Shown here: positions 39,707 to 49,188 of the stretch, piece after piece
How the letters are laid out: every line of letters starts with the position of its first letter
Position numbering within the stretch: position 1 is the stretch's first letter
From: JADLCX01 sp964630785
Lineage (GTDB): Bacteria; Planctomycetota; Phycisphaerae; Phycisphaerales; UBA1924
Length of the DNA: 64,000 nt
Direction: 5' to 3'
Assembly (NCBI GenBank): GCA_964630785.1
Contig: CAZVZG010000017.1
Coordinates: forward strand, 37,507 to 101,506
The notes under the pieces: model-generated
The model's input: only the letters and a program-made list of their open reading frames with translations
Told to the model about the DNA's origin: nothing
The model's database searches: none
Made by a program: the position numbers and the translations under genes

Positions 39707-42591
39707 CACTTGCCCTCCCGGTACGACAGGTTGACCGGCATCAGGCTGATCGGCAGCATCACGCCGTCGGGCATGGGCAGGTCGGGATTCCAGATCAGTT
39801 CCACGCGCCCGTACCCGTAGAAGGGCACGGCGGTCGTTCCCGCGGCCAGCTCGGCCGAGGTCGGGGCGTATTCCGGTCCGCGATCGGCGATGCCGTCGCC
39901 GTCGGTGTCCCAGCCGGCGATGCGCTGACCGTCAACCACCGGGAGAGACTCGGGATCGACCGATTCGCTGTCGCCGTCCTCGGGGCCGAAGTACCCCAGC
40001 GTCGTGTTGAAGTTCGCCGGGTTGCCGACGGCCTGACCGTTGGCCTCCAGCGGCCCCTGGCCGGCGGTCGGGGCGAAGGTCAGCATGAGCGCGCCCTCGA
40101 TGCGGGTGTTGCCGCGGGCGTCGAGCACGCCGGCGACGATCGTGCCGGAGAGCTGCACGTTCTGCCCTGTCGGCGCGTTGCCGCCGCTGTAGGTGTCCGT
40201 CGGGCTGTTGAAGCTGCCGATGTCCACCGAGTAGTTCGGCAGCATCATCGAGCTCTTGGCGATCTCGGCCTGATCGTCGCTGTCGGGGTTGAGCGAGGGG
40301 TTGTCGGGCTCGTCGGGGTGCTGGGTCGTGAACCGCGTCGAACCCGTGAACTGCATCTTGTTGCGAACCTGCGTGAACTGTTGCGGCGTGTCGCTCACGA
40401 TCGACCCGACAAACAAGCAGTCGTGGAAGCGGATGTTGTTGGAGTACTGCTTGGTGTCGCGGGCCGTGCCGGTCTTCACCTCGCCGTTGATCACCGGCGG
40501 ATCGGGGAAGTCGGCGTAGTTGGCCGGGCCGTCGACGATGTTGCCGGTCGTGTAACGGAGGAAGTCGCTCTTGTCCAGCGGCGTGGTCACCGGGGCCGGG
40601 GCGTGGGCGCTCTCCGACCACTGGAGCTTGCCGTAGTTCTGCCAGTTCGAGTGGGTGTTGTCTGCGTAGCTCTCGACGTAGGTGACGCCCACGAACGTGC
40701 AGTTGATGAACAGCCCGTTGTCGCCCTCGGGGATCTTGACGTTCTTGAACGTCATATTCTCGTAGCGCGGGCGAAGGTAGTAGTCGGTGTACGCGGGGGC
40801 GTTGAACGGTGTGCGCTCCCAGATGTGCCTTCCCGTGCGCGAATAGACGTACGAGTCATCCAGGTTGGAGCGCCAGTACCGCGGGGCCGACGAGCTCGGG
40901 TTGGCCTCGGTGTACGTCGCAAGCTGCGACGACGACACGCCCAGGTTTGTGGCAACTTGCTGTTCAAAGCTCGTGCCGTCGGCCGCGGCCTTCAACGGCG
41001 TCTGCGAGTTGGTGAAGCTGTCCGCCGTCACCGGAGGCAGTTCGCTGCTCGACGCGTCGAACTCCTGGGGCGATTTGCCGCGATCGGGCACGATCGGGCC
41101 GCGGAGCTGAGCCTGGTAGTTGCTGTTGGCCGCGGCCCAGGCCTGTTGGCCGACCTTGAACACGAGCCGACCGCGCACCTTGGCGTACTGGTCCTTGCGG
41201 TCGATGTACCCGTCCCGCCAGCCGAGCACCTGGTCGAGGTTCCGCCCGTTCTGCCGGTCGTTCATCGTCTCGCCGTTGTCCCAGCGCCCGTTGTGGTTGG
41301 CGTCGATCCAGCCGGAGACGTGGTTGCGGTTGCGGTCGGCGTTGCCGCCGTCGATGAGCAGGGCGAGGTCGTCGTCGGCCGTGAACTCGGGCGACTGCCC
41401 CTCCGCGGGGGTACCCGCGGTCAGCCCGGCCGAGAGCGTCACACGCCCGTCGTGGTTAGCGTCATAAAAGTTGAGGAATACGTCGAACTCGTCGACGTAG
41501 CCGTCGCGGGTGGCGTCGGCGAAAGCGCCGTCCGGGTTGCCGTCGCCGTCGGTGTCGGTGTCGGCGGGGATGGCCGCGCCCTCGGTGGCGTGCCCGATCC
41601 TGAGCCGGTTGTCCTTGTCCACGTCCGAGGCGGCCAGCGCGTTGAACAGGCGCGTCAGTCGCGTGTCGAGCTGAGGGTTGATCCCGAAGAAATCACTCTT
41701 GATCGTCATCGGGTCGCCGTTGGTCTGGTCCACGTCCTCGTATTGGGCGCCCAGGTCGCCCACGACCCGCACGTTCTTGCCGATCATGATGCGGCTGGGC
41801 GAAAGAATCGCCTGCGCCGGGCGCTTCACGATCCGGTAGTCCTGCTGAATGACCCGGGTCACCGGGCGTCCACCCGCGCCGGTCGCCCCGTAGTGGTACG
41901 AGCTGCCGCCGGCGCCGATGCTCGAAAAGCCCGTCACGATGATGCGGACTTCCGTCCCGTTGGCCAGCGGCGCGTACGTGATCTGGTACGCCGACGGTTC
42001 GGCCCCCTCTTCCGAGGCATCCTGATCGATGCCGATCAGCGGCGTCCGCACCCAATCGTCGGTCTTGAACACCTCGGGGTCCGGGTCGGTCGGCGTGAAA
42101 GTCTGGGCCGTGGTGAAGTTCACGAGCGCGGTGCCGTTGACAATGTTGCCGTCGGCGTAGTGCGCGTTGAGCAGCGCGTCGGCGATGCCGCGGGTCTGCA
42201 CCTGGTCTGTCCGGCCGTTGGACGCGGGGAGGACCGTCACCTGGCCGTCGCCCGAGCCGACCGTGCCGCTCCAGAGCTTCCAGCCCAGCGAGCCGTCCAC
42301 CACGCCCTTCTCGATCACGAAGCGAGACACGGCGTCGGCGAGTTGCTTCTCGGCGATGCCCAGGCCCGTCTCGGCCGCGCCCATCGCCCGGACCACGTGC
42401 AGGTGCGTGTCGGCGGTGCGGACGTTGCCCTGGCTGGCGATGGCCATCGCCACCGCGAGCGAGCTGAACATCACCATGAACATCATGGCCAGAACGCTGG
42501 CCACGCCGCGCCGGGTCCAGCGGCGTTGCACGCCCGGACGCCCCGGCCGACCCTTCGCCCCACCGCGCCGGCTGTCACGAATGCTCGTCAC
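39706..42591 (-). CDS. Large PilX/GspK-like pilus-associated protein with calcium-loop motifs
   Basis: The 961-residue product starts at a GTG at 42591 and has one hydrophobic segment (MMFMVMFSSLAVAMAIASQG) preceded by basic residues, like PilX and GspK but without a clear prepilin site. Much of the body is beta-rich with Asp-rich loops resembling EF-hand or dockerin type-I motifs (DTDGDGNPDG, DANHDGRVTLSAG, DANHNGRWDNGE). It could be a large pilus-tip or surface adhesin; this is inference. The large size is unusual for PilX. Confidence 0.75.
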   Translation of the reverse strand: MTSIRDSRRGGAKGRPGRPGVQRRWTRRGVASVLAMMFMVMFSSLAVAMAIASQGNVRTADTHLHVVRAMGAAETGLGIAEKQLADAVSRFVIEKGVVDGSLGWKLWSGTVGSGDGQVTVLPASNGRTDQVQTRGIADALLNAHYADGNIVNGTALVNFTTAQTFTPTDPDPEVFKTDDWVRTPLIGIDQDASEEGAEPSAYQITYAPLANGTEVRIIVTGFSSIGAGGSSYHYGATGAGGRPVTRVIQQDYRIVKRPAQAILSPSRIMIGKNVRVVGDLGAQYEDVDQTNGDPMTIKSDFFGINPQLDTRLTRLFNALAASDVDKDNRLRIGHATEGAAIPADTDTDGDGNPDGAFADATRDGYVDEFDVFLNFYDANHDGRVTLSAGLTAGTPAEGQSPEFTADDDLALLIDGGNADRNRNHVSGWIDANHNGRWDNGETMNDRQNGRNLDQVLGWRDGYIDRKDQYAKVRGRLVFKVGQQAWAAANSNYQAQLRGPIVPDRGKSPQEFDASSSELPPVTADSFTNSQTPLKAAADGTSFEQQVATNLGVSSSQLATYTEANPSSSAPRYWRSNLDDSYVYSRTGRHIWERTPFNAPAYTDYYLRPRYENMTFKNVKIPEGDNGLFINCTFVGVTYVESYADNTHSNWQNYGKLQWSESAHAPAPVTTPLDKSDFLRYTTGNIVDGPANYADFPDPPVINGEVKTGTARDTKQYSNNIRFHDCLFVGSIVSDTPQQFTQVRNKMQFTGSTRFTTQHPDEPDNPSLNPDSDDQAEIAKSSMMLPNYSVDIGSFNSPTDTYSGGNAPTGQNVQLSGTIVAGVLDARGNTRIEGALMLTFAPTAGQGPLEANGQAVGNPANFNTTLGYFGPEDGDSESVDPESLPVVDGQRIAGWDTDGDGIADRGPEYAPTSAELAAGTTAVPFYGYGRVELIWNPDLPMPDGVMLPISLMPVNLSYREGK

Positions 42592-42645
42592 GTCCTGTTC
42601 CCCTGCGCGCCTCGCCGCCCAACGTTTACCCGTTCACCGATACGC

Positions 42646-43398
42646 TCACGGCACGATCCACGTCACCGTCGCCACAGGCTGCGCCACCGAGTCGTACACA
42701 CCGCGGAAACTGACGGTCACGCTCACCCGCAGCGGGAACTGGTCCACCGCCAGGCCGCGGAAGCCCGAGCCGTCCGCGGCCAGCGTCGCGTCGTGCTCCA
42801 CCACCGTGGAGTAGTTGGTCGGCAGGACCTTCTGCACGACCACCGTCTGCGACCATCCCTGAAGCGGCAGCGGGACACCCTGGGCGTCGATCGCGGCCGA
42901 GCCGTCGTTGTTGATCTGCGGGATGATCTCGCCGAACGCGTCGATCGGCCCGGGCAGGTCGCCGTCGTCCAGCCCGTCGGTCCCGTTGAACGCGAACGTG
43001 ACGCCGTCGAAGTCGTCGATGTCGTCGAAGTCGGCGACGGTGGTCTCGCCCGGCTCGGGGCCCCAGCCCGTGAGCGTCGGCGTGCCGCTGACGCTCTGCA
43101 TGTAAAGACCGGTCACCGGGTCGTGCCTGGGCATCCGGCGGGTCATCTCGCGGATCTCGTTGGCGAGGTAGGTCGCGGTCGCCGAGTGCGTGCTCCAGGC
43201 GTTGGCCTTGATGAACGACTGCTGGCTCTGCACCAGCGCCAGCACGCCCACGCCGACGATGATGGTCGCCAGCGAGGTCTCGATCAGTGTGAACCCGCCG
43301 CGAGACACCGGGCTCGGGCCATCGACCCGCGGGCGCGTGCCCGACCGGCGCCAGGACCCCGAACCCCGCAAAATCGATGAACTCGTGTGTCGGCGCAT
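42646..43398 (-). CDS. PilV-like minor pilin
   Basis: The 250-residue product has GFTLIETSLATIIVGVGVLA, a type IV prepilin motif following a ~33-residue leader, and a C-terminal beta-rich domain. The leader is long, so the real start may be further downstream. It lies between the PilC-like and PilX-like genes in the pilus run. Confidence 0.82.
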   Translation of the reverse strand: MRRHTSSSILRGSGSWRRSGTRPRVDGPSPVSRGGFTLIETSLATIIVGVGVLALVQSQQSFIKANAWSTHSATATYLANEIREMTRRMPRHDPVTGLYMQSVSGTPTLTGWGPEPGETTVADFDDIDDFDGVTFAFNGTDGLDDGDLPGPIDAFGEIIPQINNDGSAAIDAQGVPLPLQGWSQTVVVQKVLPTNYSTVVEHDATLAADGSGFRGLAVDQFPLRVSVTVSFRGVYDSVAQPVATVTWIVP

Positions 43399-43502
43399 GA
43401 TCGGCCCTGCGAGCAGGCGGACGCGGATCGGACTCGGAGGATTCGCCGGATCGCGGCCTCAAGCCGCGACCCGTGATCCGCCGTCCGCCAAGCCTGCATC
43501 GG

Positions 43503-44726
43503 CTACTTCACGATCGAACTCATCTTGAAGATGGGCAGGATAATCGCCATCGCGATGAAGCCGACCACCGAGCCCATAACGATGATCATGATCGGCTCGA
43601 TCATGCTCGTCACGGCCTTGATGCGCTCCTTGAGCTGCTTCTGATAATAATGCGAGATCTCGTCGAGCACCTCGCCGAGCTTGCCCGACTCCTCGCCCGC
43701 GGTCACCATCTGCACCACCGCCCTGGGAAGCAGCGTGGTCCGGTTGAGCGGGTGGCTGATCTTCTTGCCCTGCTTCACGCTGGCGTACACCGAGCGCCAC
43801 ATGGCCTTGTAGAGCCGGTTGCCCGAGATGTCGCCCGTGATCGCCAGCGTGTCGAGCATCGGCACGCCCGCGTTGATGAGCTGGCCCATGGTGTGCAGCG
43901 AACGGCCGATGTACATCGCCCGGAACATGCTCTTGACGATGGGGATCACGAGCTTGAACCGATCGAACCAGAACCCGCCCACCTCGGTCCGGCCGAAGCC
44001 CCAGATCGACGCAACGACCGCGACGATGCCGCCCACGACGAAGTACCAGTTGTGGACCATGAAGTCCGACAGGGCCATGAGGAACTTGGTCGCCCACGGC
44101 AGCACGTCCTCCTTGCCCTGGAACACCGCTCGGAACTTGGGCAGCACGAACGTGAGCAGGAAGATCGTCACCGCCACCGCCATCGTGCCGATCACGCCGG
44201 GATAGATCGACGCGCCGATGACCATCTTGCGCGTCTCGATCTCCTGCGTGATGTATCCGGCGATCCGGTCCAGCATCTTGGCGAACGAGCCCGACATTTC
44301 CGACGCCCGCACCATGTTCACGTACAGCGGGCCGAAGAGCTTGGGGTGCCGGCCGATCGCCTCGGAGAACTGCTTGCCGCTCTCGACATCGGTCTTGAGC
44401 TGCAAGATCACCTTCTTGAAGTTCGGGTGCTGCGTCTGGTCCGCGATGCCCTCAAGCGCCGCGCGCAGGTTGATGCCCGCGCGGATCATCACCGCGAGCT
44501 GCGTGGTGAAGTCCAACACGTGCTTGAGCTTGGGCCGGCCCGCGTTGAGCTCGGAGATCTTCTGTGCCAGCCCGCTCTGCGTCGCGCCGTTCACCGGATT
44601 GACGCTCAGCACCCGGAACCCCTGGTTCCGCAGGATGCCCGCCGCCGTGTTGACATTGTCGGCCGCGATGACGCCCACCTGCACGTCGCCCGCGGCGGTC
44701 TTCACTTGGTATCGGTAGCTGGGCAT
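43503..44726 (-). CDS. pilC: Type IV pilus/type II secretion inner membrane platform protein PilC/GspF
   Basis: PilC/GspF is the inner membrane platform of pilus assembly. The 407-residue product opens MPSYRYQVKTAAGDVQVG and has the family transmembrane pattern with FRAMYIGRSLHTMGQLINAG and the C-terminal SMIEPIMIIVMGSVVGFIAM. Neighbours are the PilT-like gene upstream and pilV-like downstream, supporting a pilus role. Confidence 0.93.
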   Translation of the reverse strand: MPSYRYQVKTAAGDVQVGVIAADNVNTAAGILRNQGFRVLSVNPVNGATQSGLAQKISELNAGRPKLKHVLDFTTQLAVMIRAGINLRAALEGIADQTQHPNFKKVILQLKTDVESGKQFSEAIGRHPKLFGPLYVNMVRASEMSGSFAKMLDRIAGYITQEIETRKMVIGASIYPGVIGTMAVAVTIFLLTFVLPKFRAVFQGKEDVLPWATKFLMALSDFMVHNWYFVVGGIVAVVASIWGFGRTEVGGFWFDRFKLVIPIVKSMFRAMYIGRSLHTMGQLINAGVPMLDTLAITGDISGNRLYKAMWRSVYASVKQGKKISHPLNRTTLLPRAVVQMVTAGEESGKLGEVLDEISHYYQKQLKERIKAVTSMIEPIMIIVMGSVVGFIAMAIILPIFKMSSIVK

Positions 44727-44745
44727 GGTTGAGGCCTACGAATAG

Positions 44746-44845
44746 CGGACTGCGGATGGCGGATATCGGATTTCGGATAACGGATTTCGGATGGCGGAAC
44801 GTCAAACGGTCGGTCGGGGCCATTCACATCCGCTATCCGATATCG
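44746..44845. repeat. 7-nt CGGATTT array with inverted arm, pilT-pilC gap
   Basis: Eight units in strict 7-nt phase run from 44746 to 44801 (CGGACTG, CGGATGG, CGGATAT, CGGATTT, CGGATAA, CGGATTT, CGGATGG, CGGAACG). An inverted arm of units ATCCGCT and ATCCGAT lies at 44827-44845, next to the pilT stop. Period and layout match the GGGACTT family elsewhere. Confidence 0.8.
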
Positions 44846-45904
44846 CTAAGCGACCAGCATCCTTTCCAGCTTGTCGGGATACGCCGCCTGCGCGATCGCG
44901 TCCTCGCGGCTGATGAACCCGTTGAAGTACTGCTCCGCGATCGACGTGTCCAGGCTGGTCATGCCCAGGGCGCGGTTGGTCTCGATCACGTTGGGGATCT
45001 CGAAGCTCCGGCTCTCGCGGATCAGGTTCCGCACCGCCGGCGTGCACAGCAGCACCTCCACCGCCGGCACCATGCCCGGCTTGTCGATGCGGCTGAAGAG
45101 CGTCTGGCTGATCACGGCCTGCAGCGTGTTGGCCAGCATGGAGCGGATCTGGTTCTGCTGGCCCGCGGGGTACATGTCGATGATTCGCTCGACCGTCTGG
45201 CTCGCGTTGACCGTGTGCAGGGTCGAGAGCACCAGGTGGCCCGTCTCGGCGGCCGAGATCGCGAGCGCGGTGGTCTCCAGGTCGCGCATCTCGCCCACCA
45301 GGATGATGTCCGGGTCCTGACGCAGCGCGTGCTTGAGGCCGCTGGCGAAGCTCGGCATGTCGGCCCCCAGCTCGCGCTGCTCGATCAGGCACCGCTTGCT
45401 CGTGAAGGCGTACTCGACCGGGTCCTCGAGCGTGATGATGTGCTTGCGGTAACGCTCGTTCATCGCCTCGATCATCGCGGCGAGCGTCGTCGACTTACCC
45501 GAGCCGGTATCGCCCGTCACCAGCACCAGCCCGCGCGGAAGGTACGTCAACCGCGCGATCACCTCGGGCAGGTTCAGGTTCGTCAGCGGCGGGACCTTCG
45601 TTTTGATCGTTCGCATCGCGATCGCGATGGTGGACCGCTGCATGTGCGCGTTCACGCGGTATCGGCTCAGCCCGGGAGCGGCGAACGAAAAGTCCGAGTC
45701 GCGAATCTGCTCGAACTTCGCCAGCGCCTCCTTGCTGGCCATCTGCTCGAGGATCTCCCGCGAGTCCTCCGGCGAGATCACCGGGAAGTCCAGCTGCGTC
45801 ATCACCTGGTGGATGCGCACCATCGGCGGGTGGCCCGTCACCAGGTGGATGTCCGACGCGTCGTTCTCGTGGGCCGTCTTCAGGATCTCAAGCAGCTTGG
45901 TCAC
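44846..45904 (-). CDS. pilT: Pilus retraction ATPase PilT-like
   Basis: PilT is the hexameric ATPase that retracts type IV pili. The GTG at 45904 (VTKLLEILKTAHENDASDIH) is preferred because AGGAG lies six bases upstream; an upstream GTG or ATG would add an Arg/Gly-rich leader. The product has GDTGSGKSTTLAAMIEAM (Walker A), EDPVEYAFTSKR (Asp box), DIILVGEMRDLETT (Walker B) and HLVLSTLHTVNASQ (His box). The AIRNLIRE region also fits. No pilB is in the window. Confidence 0.94.
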   Translation of the reverse strand: MTKLLEILKTAHENDASDIHLVTGHPPMVRIHQVMTQLDFPVISPEDSREILEQMASKEALAKFEQIRDSDFSFAAPGLSRYRVNAHMQRSTIAIAMRTIKTKVPPLTNLNLPEVIARLTYLPRGLVLVTGDTGSGKSTTLAAMIEAMNERYRKHIITLEDPVEYAFTSKRCLIEQRELGADMPSFASGLKHALRQDPDIILVGEMRDLETTALAISAAETGHLVLSTLHTVNASQTVERIIDMYPAGQQNQIRSMLANTLQAVISQTLFSRIDKPGMVPAVEVLLCTPAVRNLIRESRSFEIPNVIETNRALGMTSLDTSIAEQYFNGFISREDAIAQAAYPDKLERMLVA

Positions 45905-46088
45905 ACGCGGCTCCTGCACGCTTTCGCCCCGGCGGCGGCCCGTCGGACCACCCCCCCACCACCCCCCGCCACCCCCGGCCACACCGGCGGCCTTCGGCTC
46001 GTGCATCGGCCCGTCCTACGTCCCAGTTGAGTGCTGCTCTCGGTAAGCCGTGCCGCGCCTGACGCCTGCGCGGGCATTCCGGCCCCCG

Positions 46089-46676
46089 CTACGCCGCCGC
46101 GGCCGCAGCAGCCAGCCGCCGCCGGCCGCGCCACCGCCACAGCGTCCGAACCGCCACCGCCAGCACCGCCAGCAGCAGCACCCCGGCCACGATCGGCGCC
46201 AATACCGACACCACGGAAAGCGCCGCCGCTCCCGCGCTCTCCACCGTGGCGACCACCGGATTGGCCAGGCCCCCCGTCGTCGCGGTCGAGCCCGCGCGCG
46301 TGACCACGGTCGTCGCTTGCACCGCCGCGGCCACGCCGCCGCCCGCGATGAGCGCGCACCCCCAACGCATGAACGGTCCTATCTCCGCCAGTTGGGAGCC
46401 CGCCACAAGCGTCCCGGCGACCACGGCCGCCGGCGTCGCGACCGTGTCGAGCGCGTGGTCGAGCCACGGCACCCAGTACGCGACGACCTCAAGCAGCGTC
46501 GCCGTTCCAAGGGCCACCAGCGCTGGCGTGCTGCCCAGCCACGCCGTCCCAGAACCCAGTTCCACTGCTCCCGCCCGATGAGCGATCGCCAGCACGAACA
46601 CGGGCACAAACACCCGGAACCCGCACGCCGCGGCCAGTCCAAGCCCCATCAGGATGCCCAGGAACGACTCATACAT
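46089..46676 (-). CDS. DUF4126 membrane protein
   Basis: The ATG at 46676 (MYESFLGILMGLGLAAACGF) begins a ~195-residue protein with several hydrophobic segments, starting with the pattern GLGLAAACGFRVFVPVFVLA typical of DUF4126. Function unknown in the family. The C-terminal end is Arg- and Ala-rich. It lies downstream of pilT on the same strand but a role in pili is not implied. Confidence 0.8.
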   Translation of the reverse strand: MYESFLGILMGLGLAAACGFRVFVPVFVLAIAHRAGAVELGSGTAWLGSTPALVALGTATLLEVVAYWVPWLDHALDTVATPAAVVAGTLVAGSQLAEIGPFMRWGCALIAGGGVAAAVQATTVVTRAGSTATTGGLANPVVATVESAGAAALSVVSVLAPIVAGVLLLAVLAVAVRTLWRWRGRRRLAAAAAAA

Positions 46677-47084
46677 GGCCAGGCTCGCGCCCCCTCCCCC
46701 TGTCGCCTCCCGCCGCACGCCACCGCCCGACACTGTTCATCGGAAAGCTGAGGCCGGCCTTCCGAGCCGTACAAACCCCGCCCATCGCCAACCCTGCACG
46801 TCCGTGACCGGACTTCCAACGGGTTCGTGAATCGACGGCGGATGAGACGGGGGCGTTGAAGCCCGGAATGCCGCGGACGGCGATGTCCACCTTGAAGTCC
46901 GGGATGACCGAGCGAGTTGGCGGGGTCGGCCACACCGGTGGACACGATAGCTTCGTGCTCGACAACCGCGCGCCGAAGTGCGCCGGACCGCGCTCTCTCG
47001 AGGTTTCAACCCCGTCTGGATCGACCGATCAGCGCCACCGCGTCGCCGACCGATCCCCGGACGCGGATCGGTCGGAAGCGAGAT
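46677..47084. other. Gap of about 400 bases
   Basis: Lies between two minus-strand genes. Near the 47085 end is a perfect 11-bp hairpin at 47046-47075, probably ending transcription of the upstream gene. Elsewhere no gene, promoter of note or repeat is seen. Confidence 0.6.
47046..47075 (-). terminator. 11-bp hairpin after the aromatic-rich exported protein gene
   Basis: CCGACCGATCC and GGATCGGTCGG pair perfectly around an 8-nt loop starting about ten bases after the stop at 47085. No U tract follows, so it is a terminator candidate by position and stem strength only. Confidence 0.5.
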
Positions 47085-48212
47085 TCAGTTGGCCAGTGCC
47101 GCTTTCATCTCCGCGACAATCGTCGGATTCAGGCCCGCCTTGGCGGCACGATCGACGATCGGCCTGGCCGCGGTTTCGCGGCCTTCGGACTGGATAAGCA
47201 CCGCCAACGTCAGCCACGCCGAGCCCGTCTTGGTGCGGTTGGCGTAGCCGCTGATCGCGTTCACGCGGCGGCGCATCTGCCGCTCGCCGCCGGGCACGTC
47301 AGACGACGGCAGCGAGCGCGACGCCAGTTGCGGCGTGCGCTCGTAGGCCATCGCCATCACGGCCACGGCCTGGTCCAACTTGCGATCGTCCATGTACGCG
47401 AGCGCCAGGTACCGCAGCGCGTCCATGTCGTCGGGCGCGCCGGCGATGTAGTCCTTGAAGTGGCTGATCGCCTGCCCCACGTCGCCGTTCTGCCACGCCA
47501 TGTCGGCCAGTTCGATCGGCGTGAGGGTCCGCGGGGTGCTGGTCGTCGAAGTCGCGGACGACGATTGCGGTGCGGCCGCGGTCTGCCCCGTGCTCACGAA
47601 CGGATCGGTCCCGTACCACGGCCCGCTGTAGACCGTGCTGTTGTAGCCCGGGTAGTAGCTGTTGTAGAACCACCAACTGTTCCAGTAGTTGTAAAGCGGG
47701 TAGCGCCAGCAGTAGTTCGGCCAGCCGTTGTCAACGTGATGATTGTGGCAATCGGGCCCGACGTGCCAGCGCAGACGGAAGTGGTCGTCGTTGTACGAAC
47801 CGTCGGCGTGAAATCCGTTGCCGTCGCCGTGATGGTCGTGGTTCCAATCCGGACGAGGGCCATCGGTCCCGTTGCCGGGATTGTAGTAGGGTCCGCCGGT
47901 CATCGGGCGGCCGGTGCCGGGGTCTCTCGGGCCGTCGGGGCGCGGCATCGGACGACTGACGGGCGCTCGCGGGTCCAAGCCGCCGCTGCCGCGATACTCC
48001 ATGTTCGGCCGCGGCCCGCTGCCGCGATAGAGCAGCGAGCCCCCGCGCCCCACGCCCATGCGCGGTGAAGGCAGCGACATCCGCGGCCCGCTTCCGGCCT
48101 GCACGCTCCCCGCCGACTGGTCTCCCTGATCGGCCAGCGCAACGCCCCCCCACGCCAGCGATGAACACACCGCCGCGATCGCAACCAATCCGCTTGCTTG
48201 TTTGGTCGTCAT
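47085..48212 (-). CDS. Exported protein with aromatic-rich segment and TPR-like tail
   Basis: The ATG at 48212 (MTTKQASGLVAIAAVCSSLA) gives a signal peptide. Next comes a Gly/Arg/Pro/Ser-rich region, then a stretch dense in Trp, Tyr and His (including WNHDHHGDGNGFH and NYWNSWWFYNSYYPG), a Ser/Thr linker, and a C-terminal helical region with two or three TPR-like repeats (AISHFKDYIAGAPDDMDALR; YLALAYMDDRKLDQAV). Function unknown; the aromatic segment and signal peptide suggest an extracellular or periplasmic role. Confidence 0.75.
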   Translation of the reverse strand: MTTKQASGLVAIAAVCSSLAWGGVALADQGDQSAGSVQAGSGPRMSLPSPRMGVGRGGSLLYRGSGPRPNMEYRGSGGLDPRAPVSRPMPRPDGPRDPGTGRPMTGGPYYNPGNGTDGPRPDWNHDHHGDGNGFHADGSYNDDHFRLRWHVGPDCHNHHVDNGWPNYCWRYPLYNYWNSWWFYNSYYPGYNSTVYSGPWYGTDPFVSTGQTAAAPQSSSATSTTSTPRTLTPIELADMAWQNGDVGQAISHFKDYIAGAPDDMDALRYLALAYMDDRKLDQAVAVMAMAYERTPQLASRSLPSSDVPGGERQMRRRVNAISGYANRTKTGSAWLTLAVLIQSEGRETAARPIVDRAAKAGLNPTIVAEMKAALAN

Positions 48213-48416
48213 GTCATCACTCCAGCACGGCCCCACGCCGCTGAGTGCCCGCACCCCCCACCTCCTCGCCTCGCCACCCCCTCACCGCTGCCCCAGTCGT
48301 CCCAACCTCCATCGGACACCCGACCCTAGATGATACGAACACCGGGCCGCGAAGTTGCCCTCGCTCGCCAACCATCGTCCGATATCCGGAATCGTGCGGT
48401 TCGATAGACTTTGTTG

Positions 48417-49130
48417 ATGTCCGAAACGCCTCTCCCGCCCCCCCCGACCTCACCGCCCCTGACCCCCGACGAGGCCCGAGTGCTGGGCGTGCTGGTCGAG
48501 AAGGCCCTGACCACGCCGGCTCAATACCCGCTCACGCTCAACTCCCTGACGCTCGGGTGCAACCAGAAGAACAACCGCCATCCCGTGACCAACCTTTCAG
48601 AGGAGGATGTGTACGACGCGGTCGATCGGCTTCGTCAGAAGGGGTACGTTCGCGAGGCCATGCTCTCCGGTAGCCGCGTGCCCAAGTTCAAGCACAATGC
48701 CCGTGAGTTGCTCGGGCTGGAGACACCTGCGCTGGTCGTACTGACCGAGTTGATGCTGCGCGGCCCGGAATCGCTGGGCGAACTGCGTCAGAACGCGGGC
48801 CGGATGCACCCGTTTGATTCGCTTGAAACTGTGAAGGCAGAACTCGACGAACTGGCGTCGCGGGCGACGCCGCTGGTGCGAGAGTGCCCTCCGCCGCCCG
48901 GCGGCCGTGCTCGCGTGTACGTTCAACTCCTCGCGCCCGACGCGGACTCCGCGTCGAGCGCAGCGCACGCCAATCCGCACGGGCCAGACACGGCCGCGCC
49001 GATCAGGGTCGGGGCGTCTTCACCTCACCCACACGAGATTCGGATTGAGCAACTCGAAGCCGACGTTACGCGCCTGCGTGCCGCGATCAGGACCATGGCC
49101 GCGGCGCTGGGCATGCCCGATCCTCTCTGA
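48417..49130 (+). CDS. YceH-like (DUF480) protein
   Basis: The 237-residue product has the YceH core with LTPDEARVLGVLVEKALTTP, YPLTLNSLTLGCNQKNNR, VTNLSEEDVYDAVDRL and MLRGPESLGELRQNAGRM, a paired winged-helix-like fold of unknown role. The C-terminal ~50 residues include a short coiled coil (RIEQLEADVTRLRAAIRTMA). The ATG at 48417 is preferred over TTG codons just upstream. Confidence 0.87.
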   Translation: MSETPLPPPPTSPPLTPDEARVLGVLVEKALTTPAQYPLTLNSLTLGCNQKNNRHPVTNLSEEDVYDAVDRLRQKGYVREAMLSGSRVPKFKHNARELLGLETPALVVLTELMLRGPESLGELRQNAGRMHPFDSLETVKAELDELASRATPLVRECPPPPGGRARVYVQLLAPDADSASSAAHANPHGPDTAAPIRVGASSPHPHEIRIEQLEADVTRLRAAIRTMAAALGMPDPL

Positions 49131-49188
49131 CTCTCGACCCACGGTCCATCACTTCACCACCACCCCGAACCACGTATCCTCTGCCACA

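Noticed and set aside
40318..43380. Very long open frame on the plus strand opposite the pilus genes
   Set aside because: The product is Arg/Val/Ala-rich and featureless; it is a mirror of the high-GC coding strand.
44746..44845. CRISPR-like array
   Set aside because: Units are 7 nt and contiguous, with no spacers and no cas genes near.
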